A stretch of DNA of 64,000 nt. Source: Acidovorax delafieldii. GTDB taxonomy: Bacteria; Pseudomonadota; Gammaproteobacteria; Burkholderiales; Burkholderiaceae_C. Below the pieces are notes generated by a model, which made no database searches, had not been told where the DNA came from, and was given only the letters and a program-made list of their open reading frames with translations. The stretch's first letter is position 1, and each line of letters starts with the position of its first letter. The stretch is taken from positions 358,995-422,994 of the forward strand of contig NZ_VJWE01000014.1 in NCBI RefSeq assembly GCF_007993815.1, read 5' to 3'. Below are positions 25,451 through 34,258 of the stretch, in pieces. A program made the translations under genes and the position numbers.

Positions 25451-25852
25451 ATGACCACCAACAACCCAACCCCTGAATGGAAGCTGATCTGCCAGGTGGA
25501 CGACATCCCCGTGCTGGGCTCGCGCCGCGTGGCGCGCCCCCAGGGCCTGGACGTGGCCGTCTTCCGCAACGATGCCGGTGGTGTGTTTGCGCTGCTGGAC
25601 CGCTGCCCCCACAAGGGCGGTCCGCTGAGCCAGGGCATTGTGTTTGGCACCCATGTGGCGTGCCCCCTGCACAACTGGACGATCGGCCTGTGCGACGGCC
25701 AGGCCTCGGCGCCCGATGAGGGCTGCACGCCGAAGTTTGCCGTGAAGGTGGAAGACGGCGCGGTGTACCTGGACGCGAGCGAGATGGCGACGGTGGCCAC
25801 GGATTTGACGCGCCCCATCGCAGGGCCTGCGCGCAGGACGGTGGGCGTGTGA
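25451..25852 (+). CDS. nirD: Nitrite reductase small subunit (Rieske type)
   Basis: A 133-residue Rieske-fold subunit that partners NirB. The [2Fe-2S] ligands CPH (in DRCPHKGG) and CPLH are both intact, unlike some NirD proteins that lack the cluster. The start at 25451 leaves 67 bp after the P-box gene. The unusual gene order nirB-sensor-nirD suggests the intervening protein belongs to the system. Confidence 0.93.
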   Translation: MTTNNPTPEWKLICQVDDIPVLGSRRVARPQGLDVAVFRNDAGGVFALLDRCPHKGGPLSQGIVFGTHVACPLHNWTIGLCDGQASAPDEGCTPKFAVKVEDGAVYLDASEMATVATDLTRPIAGPARRTVGV

Positions 25853-25911
25853 GCGGCGGAGAGTGTTGCGCCCCAGGCGCCGCATGCGTACCCGGCGAGG
25901 ACACGACAACA

Positions 25912-25962
25912 CTATCAAAACAATAGCTGACAGCGCAACATGCACTAGCGCCTGAGGCCAAA
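25912..25962. repeat. ATAGC-GCGC palindromic repeat, copy c
   Basis: CAATAGCTGACAGCGC ... CACTAGCGCCTGAGGC lies in the gap between nirD and nasC and is a degenerate member of the repeat family seen at 18314, 38529 and 43958. Confidence 0.55.
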
Positions 25963-25979
25963 ACAACCCCAACCACGCC

Positions 25980-28826
25980 ATGCAAGAAACCAAATCCACC
26001 TGCCCCTACTGCGGCGTAGGCTGCGGCGTGATCATCGAAAGCACGGGCACCCAGATCACCGGTGTGCGCGGCGACCCCACACACCCCGCCAACTTTGGCC
26101 GCCTGTGCACCAAGGGCTCGACCCTGCACCTCACAGCCACCAGCCCGGTCACCCTGCAAACCCGCCTGCTGCACCCCCTGCAACGCGCACAGCGCAGCGA
26201 AGCCGCCCTGCCCGTGACCTGGGATGCCGCACTGACGCTGGCGGCCGGCCGGTTCGCCCACATCATCGCCCAGCACGGCCCTGACGCCGTGGGCTTCTAC
26301 GTCAGCGGCCAGTTGCTCACCGAGGACTACTACGTCTTCAACAAGCTCGCCAAGGGCCTGATCGGCACCAACAACATCGACACCAACTCGCGCCTGTGCA
26401 TGAGCAGCGCTGTGGCCGGCTACAAGCAAACGCTGGGCGCCGACGCGCCGCCCGCCTGCTACGACGACGTGAATCACGCGCAGTGCCTGTTCATCGTGGG
26501 CAGCAATGCGGCCTGGGCCCACCCCATCTTGTTCCGCCGCATCGAAGACGCACGCGCCGCCAACCCGGGCATGAAGGTCATCGTGGCCGACCCCCGCCGC
26601 ACCGACACGGCGGGCATGGCCGATCTGTTCCTGCCCATCCAACCCGGCAGCGACGTGATGCTGTTCAACGGCATGCTGCACATCATGCTGTGGGAGGGCT
26701 GGGTCGACACCGCCTACATCGCCGCCCACACAACGGGCTTTGACGAACTCAAGGCCCTGGTGCGCGACGCCACGCCCGAGCGCGTGGCGCAGACCTGCGG
26801 CATCAGCGTGGCCGACCTGACCACCGCCGCCAAATGGTTCGCCACCTCCAGAGCGACCCTGAGCCTCTACTGCCAGGGCCTGAACCAGAGCAGCAGCGGC
26901 ACCGCCAAGAACGCCACACTCATCAACCTGCACCTGGCCACCGCGCAGATCGGCAAACCCGGCGCGGGCCCCTTCAGCCTGACGGGCCAGCCCAACGCCA
27001 TGGGCGGGCGCGAAGTGGGCGGCCTTGCCAACTTGCTCAGCGCCCACCGCGACCTGGCCAACCCGCAGCACCGCGCCGAAGTCGCCGCGCTGTGGGGCGT
27101 GGCCGATGTGCCATCCAAGCCCGGCAAGACGGCGGTGGAGATGTTCCAGGCCGCTGCCGACGGCGAGATCAAGGCCCTGTGGATTGCCTGCACCAACCCC
27201 GCGCAAAGCATGCCCGACCAGGCCACCGTGCGCCGCGCCCTGCAGCGCGCCGAGTTTGTGGTGGTGCAAGAAGCCTTTGCCACAGCCGCCACCTGCAACT
27301 ACGCCGACCTGCTTCTGCCCGCTACCACCTGGGGTGAAAAGACCGGCACGGTGACCAACAGCGAGCGCCGCATCTCGCGCGTGCGCACTGCCGTGCCCGC
27401 ACCCGGCCTGGCGCGCCACGACTGGGCCATTGCGGTGCAGTTTGCGCACCAGCTGGAGGCACGCCTGCGGCCTGGTGCACCCACGCTGTTCCCCTACGCC
27501 ACAGACGCTGCCGATATGGGCGCAGAAGCCGTGTGGAAGGAGCACCGCGAGAGCACACGCGGGCGTGACCTGGACATCACGGGGCTGTCCTGGGAGATGC
27601 TCGAAGCCCAAGGCCCGCAGCAGTGGCCGCTGGAAGATGGCACCACCGCCGGCAAGGCCCGCCTGTACGAAGATGGCGTCTTCCCCACCGCCGACGGCCG
27701 TGCGCGTTTTGCTGCGCATGCATGGCAACCCACCGCCGAGCCCCGCGAATCGCGCTACCCCTTCAGCCTGACCACGGGCCGCCTGCGCGACCAGTGGCAC
27801 GGCATGACCCGCACCGGCACGCTGGGCCGCCTGTTTGGCCATGTGGCCGAACCCAGCCTGCAGATGCACTCACAGGACATGGAGCGGCGCAAGCTGGCCA
27901 GCGGCGACCTGGTGCATGTGACCAGCAAGCGCGGCTCCATCGTGGTGCCCGTGCAGGCCGACATCACGCTGGGCCTGTCGCAGGTGTTCATGGCGATGCA
28001 CTGGGGCAGCGAATTTTTGAGCGGCGTGTCCTCCACCGGCGAACGGCTGGCGGGCGTGAATGCGCTCACCACCTCGGCGTTCTGCCCCACCTCCAAACAG
28101 CCTGAGCTGAAACACGCGGCCGTCAAGGTGCTCAAGGCCGAACTGCCGTGGACGCTGCTGGCCATGGCCTGGCTGCCTGCCGAAGGCGCACTGGCAGCGC
28201 GCGAAGCCTTGTCTGCGCTGATGGCGCAGTTTCCCTATTTTCAGTACACGAGTTGCGTCCCCTTCAGCAACAACACCCCGCTGGATGAGCCCGGCCGCGA
28301 GCGCACTGGCGTGCTGCTGCGCGCCGCCGCCCACGAGGCACCGCCCGATGCGTTGATCGCACAGATCGAGGCCCTGCTGGGCATGGCAGGCGCCGACACG
28401 CTGCGTTATGCCGACAAAAAACGCGGCCAGCGCCGCGCCGCACGGCTGGCGCGCCAGGGCGACAACACCACGCTCGAAGGCATCGTGCTCGCTGGCGACA
28501 CCAGCGCCGAAGGCTGGCTCAAGACCCTGCTGCAGGAAGAGCTTCCTGCACAGACCTACGGCCGCCTGCTGCTGGTGCCCGGCGCCAAGGCCCCCGTGGC
28601 CGTGCAGTCGCGCGGCAAACCGGTGTGCACCTGCTTCAACGTGACAGACGCCGCCATCACCGCCCAACTGGCGCACTGCCATGGCACCGACGACGACCGC
28701 CTGGCGCAACTGCAAGGCCAACTGCGCTGCGGCACCAACTGCGGCTCGTGCGTGCCCGAACTCAAGCGCATGGTGCGCAGCACGGGGCCACTGGCGTCCA
28801 AACCGCTCGCGCAGGCCGTCATATAA
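25980..28826 (+). CDS. nasC: Assimilatory nitrate reductase catalytic subunit
   Basis: A 948-residue molybdopterin enzyme. The N-terminal [4Fe-4S] ligands are Cys8, Cys11, Cys15 (CPYCGVGC) and Cys43. Molybdopterin oxidoreductase domains follow (LCMSSAVAGYKQTLG, YCQGLNQSSSGT), then the dinucleotide-binding domain. The C-terminus carries a BFD-like [2Fe-2S] domain (KPVCTCFNV near 880, CGTNCGSC near 917), the electron entry typical of NasC/NasA of this length. It reduces nitrate to nitrite for NirBD in the cytoplasm. It needs the molybdenum cofactor; mogA is elsewhere in the window. Confidence 0.94.
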   Translation: MQETKSTCPYCGVGCGVIIESTGTQITGVRGDPTHPANFGRLCTKGSTLHLTATSPVTLQTRLLHPLQRAQRSEAALPVTWDAALTLAAGRFAHIIAQHGPDAVGFYVSGQLLTEDYYVFNKLAKGLIGTNNIDTNSRLCMSSAVAGYKQTLGADAPPACYDDVNHAQCLFIVGSNAAWAHPILFRRIEDARAANPGMKVIVADPRRTDTAGMADLFLPIQPGSDVMLFNGMLHIMLWEGWVDTAYIAAHTTGFDELKALVRDATPERVAQTCGISVADLTTAAKWFATSRATLSLYCQGLNQSSSGTAKNATLINLHLATAQIGKPGAGPFSLTGQPNAMGGREVGGLANLLSAHRDLANPQHRAEVAALWGVADVPSKPGKTAVEMFQAAADGEIKALWIACTNPAQSMPDQATVRRALQRAEFVVVQEAFATAATCNYADLLLPATTWGEKTGTVTNSERRISRVRTAVPAPGLARHDWAIAVQFAHQLEARLRPGAPTLFPYATDAADMGAEAVWKEHRESTRGRDLDITGLSWEMLEAQGPQQWPLEDGTTAGKARLYEDGVFPTADGRARFAAHAWQPTAEPRESRYPFSLTTGRLRDQWHGMTRTGTLGRLFGHVAEPSLQMHSQDMERRKLASGDLVHVTSKRGSIVVPVQADITLGLSQVFMAMHWGSEFLSGVSSTGERLAGVNALTTSAFCPTSKQPELKHAAVKVLKAELPWTLLAMAWLPAEGALAAREALSALMAQFPYFQYTSCVPFSNNTPLDEPGRERTGVLLRAAAHEAPPDALIAQIEALLGMAGADTLRYADKKRGQRRAARLARQGDNTTLEGIVLAGDTSAEGWLKTLLQEELPAQTYGRLLLVPGAKAPVAVQSRGKPVCTCFNVTDAAITAQLAHCHGTDDDRLAQLQGQLRCGTNCGSCVPELKRMVRSTGPLASKPLAQAVI

Positions 28827-28880
28827 CCAAAAGTTCTCTTGCTTGCAGGAAAATAGCCCTCGAACCAACAAACCCCACCA

Positions 28881-28980
28881 GGACTTGTGCAACAGGGCTC
28901 CAGCTAGGCGCTTTCGGCGCAGACAGTACGCCTGTACGGCAAGCCGAAACAACGACGCTGGCGCCCTGTTTCACAAGTCC
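28881..28980. repeat. Structured stem-loop element A (24-bp arms, conserved internal and apical segments)
   Basis: Outer arms 28881-28904 and 28957-28980 pair at 22 of 24 positions. Inside come TAGGCGC (28905-28911), inner arm TTTCGGC (28912-28918), GCAGACAGTA, a 6-base spacer, TACGGCAA, inner arm GCCGAAA (28943-28949) and CAACGAC (28950-28956). The same unpaired segments with different arms occur, inverted, at 43337-43439. It fills most of the nasC-ybiB gap and ends 14 bp before the ybiB ATG. Confidence 0.85.
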
Positions 28981-28994
28981 CGCCAACAAAAGCC

Positions 28995-29918
28995 ATGGGC
29001 ATTAGCCAGTACATCAAGGAAATCGGCCGCGGCGCGCGCGGCGCCAAGCCGCTGACGCGCGAGCAGGCCACGGACCTGTTCGGCCAGGTGCTGGACGGTG
29101 CCGTGACCGATCTGGAGATTGGCGCCTTCTGCCTGGCCATGCGCATCAAGGGCGAGACGTCCGAAGAGATGTGCGGCTTTCTGGACGCCACCCACCAGCG
29201 CCTGGCGTTGCTGCCCGCCACCGACCGCCCGCTAATCGTGCTGCCCAGCTACAACGGCGCACGCAAGCTGCCGGTGCTGACGCCGCTGCTGGCGCTGCTG
29301 CTGGCCCGTGAAGGGTTGCCCGTACTGCTGCACGGCATGCGCACCGAGGCGCGGCGCGTTTTGGCATCGGATGTGCTCAATGCGCTAGAAGTACCTGCCC
29401 TGATAGCTCCTGAAAAGATAGCAAATGGCACAGTCCGCCATATCCACACCCAGCACCTGCACGCAGGGCTGGCACGCCTGCTGGCCGTGCGCGAGGTGGT
29501 GGGCCTGCGCAACCCAGGGCACAGTGTGGTCAAGCTGATGAGCCCGTGCGCGGGGCCGTCGGTGGTGGTCACGGCGTACACACACCCCGAATATTTCGAG
29601 ATGCTGCAGAGCACCTTCCGCACCCTGGGGATGAACGCCTTGCTCTCGCGCGGGCTGGAGGGCGAGGTCGCCACCGACCCACGCCGCACCCCCCGCTACG
29701 ACGGCTTTGTGCACGGCGTGCATACGGTGCTGGAGGCACAACAACCGGGCACGGCCAGCGAGGTGCCCGGTCTGCCCGCCGAGATCGATGTGGCCACCAC
29801 AGCCGCCTACACACGCCAGGTGCTGGCGGGCGATTTGCCCATTCCACACGCCATTGAACGGCAGGTGGAACATATCTTGCGACTGGTCGATCAAACCGTT
29901 TCGGAGACATCCCCATGA
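28995..29918 (+). CDS. ybiB: YbiB/TrpD2-like DNA-binding protein (glycosyltransferase family 3 fold)
   Basis: A 307-residue protein with the anthranilate phosphoribosyltransferase fold (N-terminal helices AKPLTREQATDLFGQVLDGA, then LPSYNGARKLPVLTPLLALL). Members of the TrpD2/YbiB branch bind nucleic acid without sequence preference and lack Trp biosynthesis activity. It is conserved beside nasC-cobA in related bacteria as far as I recall, but its role in nitrate assimilation is unknown. A degenerate ATAGC repeat seems to lie in frame near residues 122-144. There is no clear ribosome site; stem-loop A ends just upstream. It overlaps cobA by four bases. Confidence 0.85.
   Translation: MGISQYIKEIGRGARGAKPLTREQATDLFGQVLDGAVTDLEIGAFCLAMRIKGETSEEMCGFLDATHQRLALLPATDRPLIVLPSYNGARKLPVLTPLLALLLAREGLPVLLHGMRTEARRVLASDVLNALEVPALIAPEKIANGTVRHIHTQHLHAGLARLLAVREVVGLRNPGHSVVKLMSPCAGPSVVVTAYTHPEYFEMLQSTFRTLGMNALLSRGLEGEVATDPRRTPRYDGFVHGVHTVLEAQQPGTASEVPGLPAEIDVATTAAYTRQVLAGDLPIPHAIERQVEHILRLVDQTVSETSP
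29360..29427. repeat. ATAGC-GCGC repeat, copy d, inside ybiB
   Basis: GCGCTAGAAGTACCTG and CCCTGATAGCTCCTGAAAAG, locally A/T-richer than the surrounding gene. It is read in frame within ybiB. A degenerate copy, less certain than the copies at 38529 and 43958. Confidence 0.4.
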
Positions 29919-30748
29919 GCCGCCCCACGCCTTCCACCACATCGCCCACAGCCCCACCCCACCTGGGCACCGGCGGCAGCTGCACGTTGGTGGGCGCAGG
30001 CCCGGGCGACCCGGAGTTGCTCACCCTCAAGGCGCTCAAGGCCATCCAGGCGGCCACCGTGCTGCTGGTGGATGACCTGGTGAGCGATGCCATCGTGGAG
30101 CACGCATCGCCCACGGCGCGCATCGTCTACGTGGGCAAGCGCGGCGGCTGCAAAAGCACGCCACAGGCCTTCATCGAAAAGCTGATGCTGATGGCCGTGT
30201 ACGAAGGCGAGAACGTGGTGCGCCTCAAGGGCGGCGACCCCTTCATCTTCGGCCGGGGTGGCGAAGAGGTGGAGCACCTGCGTGCCGCCGGCGTGCAGGT
30301 CACCGTCATCAACGGCATCACCGCAGGCCTGGCGGGCCTGACCTCGCTGGGCGCACCGCTCACGCACCGTGAGCATGCCCACGGCGTGGTGTTTGTCACC
30401 GGCCACGCCAAGCCCGGTGACGCGGGCACCGACTGGCGCCAACTGGCCGCCACGGCGCGCGACGCCAAGCTCACGCTGGTCATCTACATGGGCGTAAGCG
30501 GCGCCGCCACCATCGAGCAAGAACTGCTCACCGGCCTGCCCGCAGACACACCGGTCGCCGTCATCCAGCACGCCAGCCTGCCCCGCCAGCGGCATGCCAT
30601 CACCACCCTGGGTGCGCTGCACGCCACCATCACCCGCGAAGGGCTGGCCAGCCCCTCGGTGATTGTGGTGGGCGATGTGGTGCGTGGTGTCGCACTGGCC
30701 GTGCAGGACGCTGGCGCAGTGCCGTTGCAGGCCCGGCGCGCGGGCTGA
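29915..30748 (+). CDS. cobA: Uroporphyrinogen-III C-methyltransferase
   Basis: A 277-residue SUMT. It methylates uroporphyrinogen III at C2 and C7 to precorrin-2 with S-adenosylmethionine. Signatures are LVGAGPGDPELLTLKAL near residue 26 and LKGGDPFIFGRGGEE. There is no CysG-type dehydrogenase/ferrochelatase domain. In this cluster it feeds siroheme synthesis for NirB. Its ATG overlaps the ybiB stop (ATGA), so the two are coupled. Confidence 0.93.
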   Translation: MSRPTPSTTSPTAPPHLGTGGSCTLVGAGPGDPELLTLKALKAIQAATVLLVDDLVSDAIVEHASPTARIVYVGKRGGCKSTPQAFIEKLMLMAVYEGENVVRLKGGDPFIFGRGGEEVEHLRAAGVQVTVINGITAGLAGLTSLGAPLTHREHAHGVVFVTGHAKPGDAGTDWRQLAATARDAKLTLVIYMGVSGAATIEQELLTGLPADTPVAVIQHASLPRQRHAITTLGALHATITREGLASPSVIVVGDVVRGVALAVQDAGAVPLQARRAG

Positions 30749-30932
30749 GCACACACAACGACCCCCACAATTCCACAGGCCCGAGTGCGCGCTGCGCAGG
30801 TCGGGGATGCACCGTGCGCGAGCGCAAACCAATGTGCTTCAGGGCACGCCCACGCGCTGCGCAGCCGCGTGTTTCATCAAGCCTGGCCTCCCGCTCCACA
30901 GCACCGCATTGGGTCATGCAGCTGTACACACA

Positions 30933-30950
30933 TTGGCCCGGGTATTGCTT
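30933..30950 (+). promoter_or_regulatory. Sigma-54 promoter of the P-box/MCP-like gene
   Basis: TTGGCCCGGGTATTGCTT with GG at 30935-30936 and GC at 30947-30948, 10 bases apart. Initiation near 30960 gives a 30-nt leader with no terminator. This gene would therefore answer to nitrogen limitation but not to antitermination. Confidence 0.75.
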
Positions 30951-30989
30951 GAAGACATGCATCTGAATGCAACACGCACAAGGAACACC

Positions 30990-31694
30990 ATGGCAGCCTT
31001 CCCCCTCCCCGCACGCACTTCCAGCATGCCCACGCTGTCGTCCCCTGCACAGGCTCCATCGCGCGATGGGGGCATGTCGCTCGTCAATCTTGCAGCGCGC
31101 CAGCGCATGCTGTCGCAGCGCATGGTGCTGCAAACCGTGCTGGCCGCCCGCGGCAGCGACCTGCACCTGAAGGCCGCGCGCAGCTCGCTCACGCTGTTCA
31201 CCGACAGCCAGGCCCGGCTGGTGGACACGCCCCGCCACCTCGATACCGCCAGCGGCGAAATCATCCGCAAGGCCTACCACGGCCCCCAGGGCGTGGGCGC
31301 TACCATCGAAGCGTTTGCCCAGCAGGTGGGCACGGCGCTGGACCTGGCCGAGCGCCAGAGCCCGCGCGTGGAAGACGCCCTGGCTAGGCTGGTCGAAACC
31401 ACCGACGGTGTGCTCGACGCCCTCAACACGGCCACCACCGCGTTCGACCAGGTGAGCAAGGCGCAGTCCGAAACCCTGATGAAAGAGCTGGCCGGCATCG
31501 TGGCCTCGATCCAGACCGTGGCACGCGAGGCCAAGGTGGTCAGCTTCAACGCCCAGGTGATGGCAGCGCGTGCCGGGCAGCACGGGCGCGAGTTTGCGGT
31601 GGTGGCCAATGTGCTGTCAGGCATCACCAACGAAATTGACGGCCTGTCCCTGCAGGCGGTGTCATTGGCCGGACGCAGCCGCAACGCGGCCTGA
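30990..31694 (+). CDS. Soluble P-box sensor joined to a short MCP-like signalling segment
   Basis: A 234-residue protein with no signal peptide or membrane segment. AARQRMLSQRM lies at residues 35-45, the same motif found twice in the nirB-nirD interposed protein. After a helical domain, the C-terminal 80 residues match the tip of chemoreceptor signalling domains (EAKVVSFNAQVMAARAGQHG...). The long methylation helices are missing. It may be a cytoplasmic nitrate or nitrite sensor feeding a chemotaxis-like or NasS-like partner. The start at 30990 follows AAGGAACACC. Confidence 0.75.
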   Translation: MAAFPLPARTSSMPTLSSPAQAPSRDGGMSLVNLAARQRMLSQRMVLQTVLAARGSDLHLKAARSSLTLFTDSQARLVDTPRHLDTASGEIIRKAYHGPQGVGATIEAFAQQVGTALDLAERQSPRVEDALARLVETTDGVLDALNTATTAFDQVSKAQSETLMKELAGIVASIQTVAREAKVVSFNAQVMAARAGQHGREFAVVANVLSGITNEIDGLSLQAVSLAGRSRNAA

Positions 31695-31719
31695 GCAGCA
31701 CAGCGTGAGGGACAGAGAA

Positions 31720-31748
31720 AAGGCCCGGGGCGATGCGCCCAGGGCCTT
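31720..31748 (-). terminator. Intrinsic terminator of the thioesterase gene
   Basis: AAGGCCC pairs with GGGCCTT, and GGGCG with CGCCC inside, with one G/A mismatch. On the minus strand the stem is followed by TTTTCTCT, so it ends the thioesterase gene; the plus side has no T-run. Confidence 0.8.
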
Positions 31749-31782
31749 CGAAGGCGTCCATTCAAGGCGCCCACTCAACGGG

Positions 31783-32271
31783 TTACTGCCCGGCGGTTTC
31801 TCGCACTTGCTGAAACCGCTGTGCCAGTTCCTTGCGCAGCGTCTTGCGGATCACCGCAGCGTCCCAGCGGCGGCGTTCGTCGGGGGTGGAAGGCGACAGT
31901 GGCGGCACCTGCACGGGCTTGCGCGCCTCGTCCACGGCCACCATGGTGAAGAAGCAGCTGTTGACGTGCCGTACCACCTGCGAACGGATCTCTTCGGCCA
32001 CCACCTTGATGCCGACTTCCATCGACGAGCTGCCTGTGTAGTTCACGCTGGCCAGAAAGGTCACCAGCTCGCCCACATGGATGGGCTGCAAAAACATCAC
32101 CTGGTCCACGCTCAGAGTCACGGTGTAGCAGCCCGAATAGCGGCTAGCGCATGAGTACGCCACCTGGTCCAGCAGCTTGAGGATGGCGCCGCCGTGCACG
32201 TTGCCCGAAAAGTTGGCCATGTCGGGCGACATGAGCACGGTCATGCTGAGTTGGTGTGAAGGGATGTTCAT
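31783..32271 (-). CDS. Acyl-CoA thioesterase (hotdog fold, YciA-like)
   Basis: A 162-residue single hotdog-domain enzyme. It contains NFSGNVHGGAILKLLDQVAY, with the conserved Asn/His/Gly-Gly and catalytic Asp of the acyl-CoA hydrolase family, and FLQPIHVGELVTF. It hydrolyses acyl-CoA to free acid and CoA; chain preference cannot be read. It stands alone, divergent from the next gene over 118 bp. Confidence 0.88.
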   Translation of the reverse strand: MNIPSHQLSMTVLMSPDMANFSGNVHGGAILKLLDQVAYSCASRYSGCYTVTLSVDQVMFLQPIHVGELVTFLASVNYTGSSSMEVGIKVVAEEIRSQVVRHVNSCFFTMVAVDEARKPVQVPPLSPSTPDERRRWDAAVIRKTLRKELAQRFQQVRETAGQ

Positions 32272-32389
32272 GCAGCGATTTTAGAAAGCTGCGTGTGCTG
32301 CGTCGCGTGCAAGTTGAGCCCTGTGCACTGCGGGTGGCAGCTTCGCTACACTCGCGCAGCACCTGCTGACCGGGTGCGAGGAGGAACCG

Positions 32390-33523
32390 ATGATCGAACT
32401 AGAAAAACTCAACGAATTCACCGAAAGCCACGGCGCATTGCGCACCGGCAAGGGGTTGGTGTCGGGCGTGATTGCACTCACGCTGGCCATCCTGTGCCTT
32501 CTGGGCGTGTTGGCCTTTCACTTCCCCGAGTACCTCACCACGCCGCAGCTGCGCAAGAGCTACGACGTGGCGGTGATACGCAACATCATGCTGGTGGCCA
32601 TGGCAATTGCGGGCGGCATCTCGTTGGTCAACATCCTGTTCAACCGTGCCCGCTGGCTGGCCACCTTCGCGTTTGCCATCGTGGCGATTGCCGCGCTGCT
32701 GGGCGGACACAAGGTGGAGGTGGACCCGAACTTCCCCGACAACACACCCTACATCGGCCTCGACTGGTTCATCCTGGACCTGCTGGGCAGCTCGCTGATC
32801 TTCATCTTCATCGAGAAGCTGTTTGCGCTGCGCAAGGACCAGCCCATCTTCCGCGCCGAGTGGCAGACGGACTTTCACCACTTCATCGTCAACCACATGG
32901 TGGTGGGCTTTGTGCTGCTGGCCACCAACCTCATCGTGCACAAGTTCTTTGGCTGGGCGGCCAGCGACGGCATTCGCGGCTGGGTGCAGGGGCTGAACTT
33001 CTGGGTGGCACTGTTCCTCATCATCCTGGTGGCCGACCTGGTGCAGTACTGGACCCACCGCGCCTACCACGAGGTGCCACTGCTGTGGCGCCTTCACGCC
33101 GTGCACCACAGCGTCAAAAGCATGGACTGGATGGCGGGCTCGCGCCAGCACATCCTGGAGCTGCTGATCACCCGCACGCTGGTGCTGGCCCCCATCTATA
33201 TGCTGGGCTTCAGCAAGGAAGTGATCGACGCATACATCGTGGTGGTGGGCTTCCAGGCCGTGTTCAACCACGCCAATGTGAGCGTGCGACTTGGGCCGCT
33301 GCGCTACGTGCTGGTCACGCCCAACTTCCACCACTGGCACCACAGCCAGGACCAGGAGGCGCTGGACAAGAACTACGCCGCGCACTTCGCGTTTCTGGAC
33401 TACCTGTTTGGCACCGCCGTCAAAAGCACCAAGCTCTGGCCCGAGCACTATGGCGTGCTGGGCGACTACGTGCCCAACGGCTTTGTGAAGCAGTTCAAGT
33501 TTCCGTTCACCTGGAAGGGATGA
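32390..33523 (+). CDS. Sterol desaturase / fatty acid hydroxylase family membrane protein
   Basis: A 377-residue integral membrane protein with several hydrophobic segments and the family's di-iron histidine clusters WTHRAYHE (near 222), HAVHHS and NFHHWHHS. An extra cluster HHFIVNH lies earlier. Enzymes of this family insert or remove hydrogen on lipid chains at a di-iron centre. A strong GGAGG precedes the ATG. The substrate is unknown. Confidence 0.88.
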   Translation: MIELEKLNEFTESHGALRTGKGLVSGVIALTLAILCLLGVLAFHFPEYLTTPQLRKSYDVAVIRNIMLVAMAIAGGISLVNILFNRARWLATFAFAIVAIAALLGGHKVEVDPNFPDNTPYIGLDWFILDLLGSSLIFIFIEKLFALRKDQPIFRAEWQTDFHHFIVNHMVVGFVLLATNLIVHKFFGWAASDGIRGWVQGLNFWVALFLIILVADLVQYWTHRAYHEVPLLWRLHAVHHSVKSMDWMAGSRQHILELLITRTLVLAPIYMLGFSKEVIDAYIVVVGFQAVFNHANVSVRLGPLRYVLVTPNFHHWHHSQDQEALDKNYAAHFAFLDYLFGTAVKSTKLWPEHYGVLGDYVPNGFVKQFKFPFTWKG

Positions 33524-33542
33524 GGACTCCTCAGCTGCAGGG

Positions 33543-34025
33543 CTAGGGCATCGCCGCCAGCTCTCGCTCCAGCACCCGCAGTTGCTCGCGCAAGGCCTCG
33601 GTCCGTTCTTCACACGCGGCTTTGGCATCAGCGGCCTTTTCCGCACCCTCCTGCACAAACTGGTTGCCCGACGGCAGGTTGCCGCGCCGCAGCGGCCCTG
33701 CCGTGGCCACGGCATTGGGCTGGGCCGTGCATTCACGCTGGTTGCGCTCGATAGCGGCGCGCGCCTGGGGGATGCCCTGGGTCTGCAGGTAATTCTTGCG
33801 CTGCCAGGTGGGGCCAAACGCGCCCTCGGCCAAAGGCGCTACGGGGGGCAGCACCGGGGTGGCGCCACGGGTGGTGGGGCGCACGTCGATCTTCTCGCCC
33901 TCGCCCGCACAAGGCGCGTCCTGGAACGACACCTTGCCATTGGCGTCCGTGCACTTGTTGATGGCCCAGGCGGGGGCCAGGCAGCCCAGCGCCAGGGCAC
34001 AGAGGGCGTAGCGGATCAAAGTCAT
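33543..34025 (-). CDS. DUF4124-domain secreted protein
   Basis: A 160-residue protein with a signal peptide ending near APAWA and the DUF4124 start INKCTDANGKVSFQDAPC, a two-Cys segment thought to form a disulfide. The C-terminal half is a helical, likely coiled-coil tail (EKAADAKAACEERTEALREQ). The start at 34025 follows GAGGACAACACC. The function of this common beta-proteobacterial family is unknown. Confidence 0.82.
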   Translation of the reverse strand: MTLIRYALCALALGCLAPAWAINKCTDANGKVSFQDAPCAGEGEKIDVRPTTRGATPVLPPVAPLAEGAFGPTWQRKNYLQTQGIPQARAAIERNQRECTAQPNAVATAGPLRRGNLPSGNQFVQEGAEKAADAKAACEERTEALREQLRVLERELAAMP

Positions 34026-34258
34026 GGTGTTGTCCTCGGCAGGTCCATGCCACATGCTACCGCGCCGCATGGGGCGGGGCGAATCGCACCGTCTTGCGCG
34101 GGTGCCGTCAGAGCCGTGGGTGGATAGACACATGTCCCTAAGATGACGCGCCCCCGGTAGAAACCCGGTGCGTGCGGGGCACAGCGCCCTCCTACCATCG
34201 CCGCTCTTCGGGGCCTCGCAGCCCTTTGAATCGGTTTTTTTGCTGGAGATGCTGTGTG

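Noticed and set aside
28881..28980. Integron attC site or a known ribozyme for stem-loop elements A and B
   Set aside because: There is no GTTRRRY/RYYYAAC core pair and no integrase, and the conserved segments do not match the hammerhead core. Kept as an unassigned structured repeat.
18389..31694. nasS-nasT, nrtABC or narL/narX genes that would complete the regulatory circuit
   Set aside because: All frames across the nitrate region were considered and none encodes an ANTAR protein, an NrtA-like receptor or a two-component pair. They must lie elsewhere if present.
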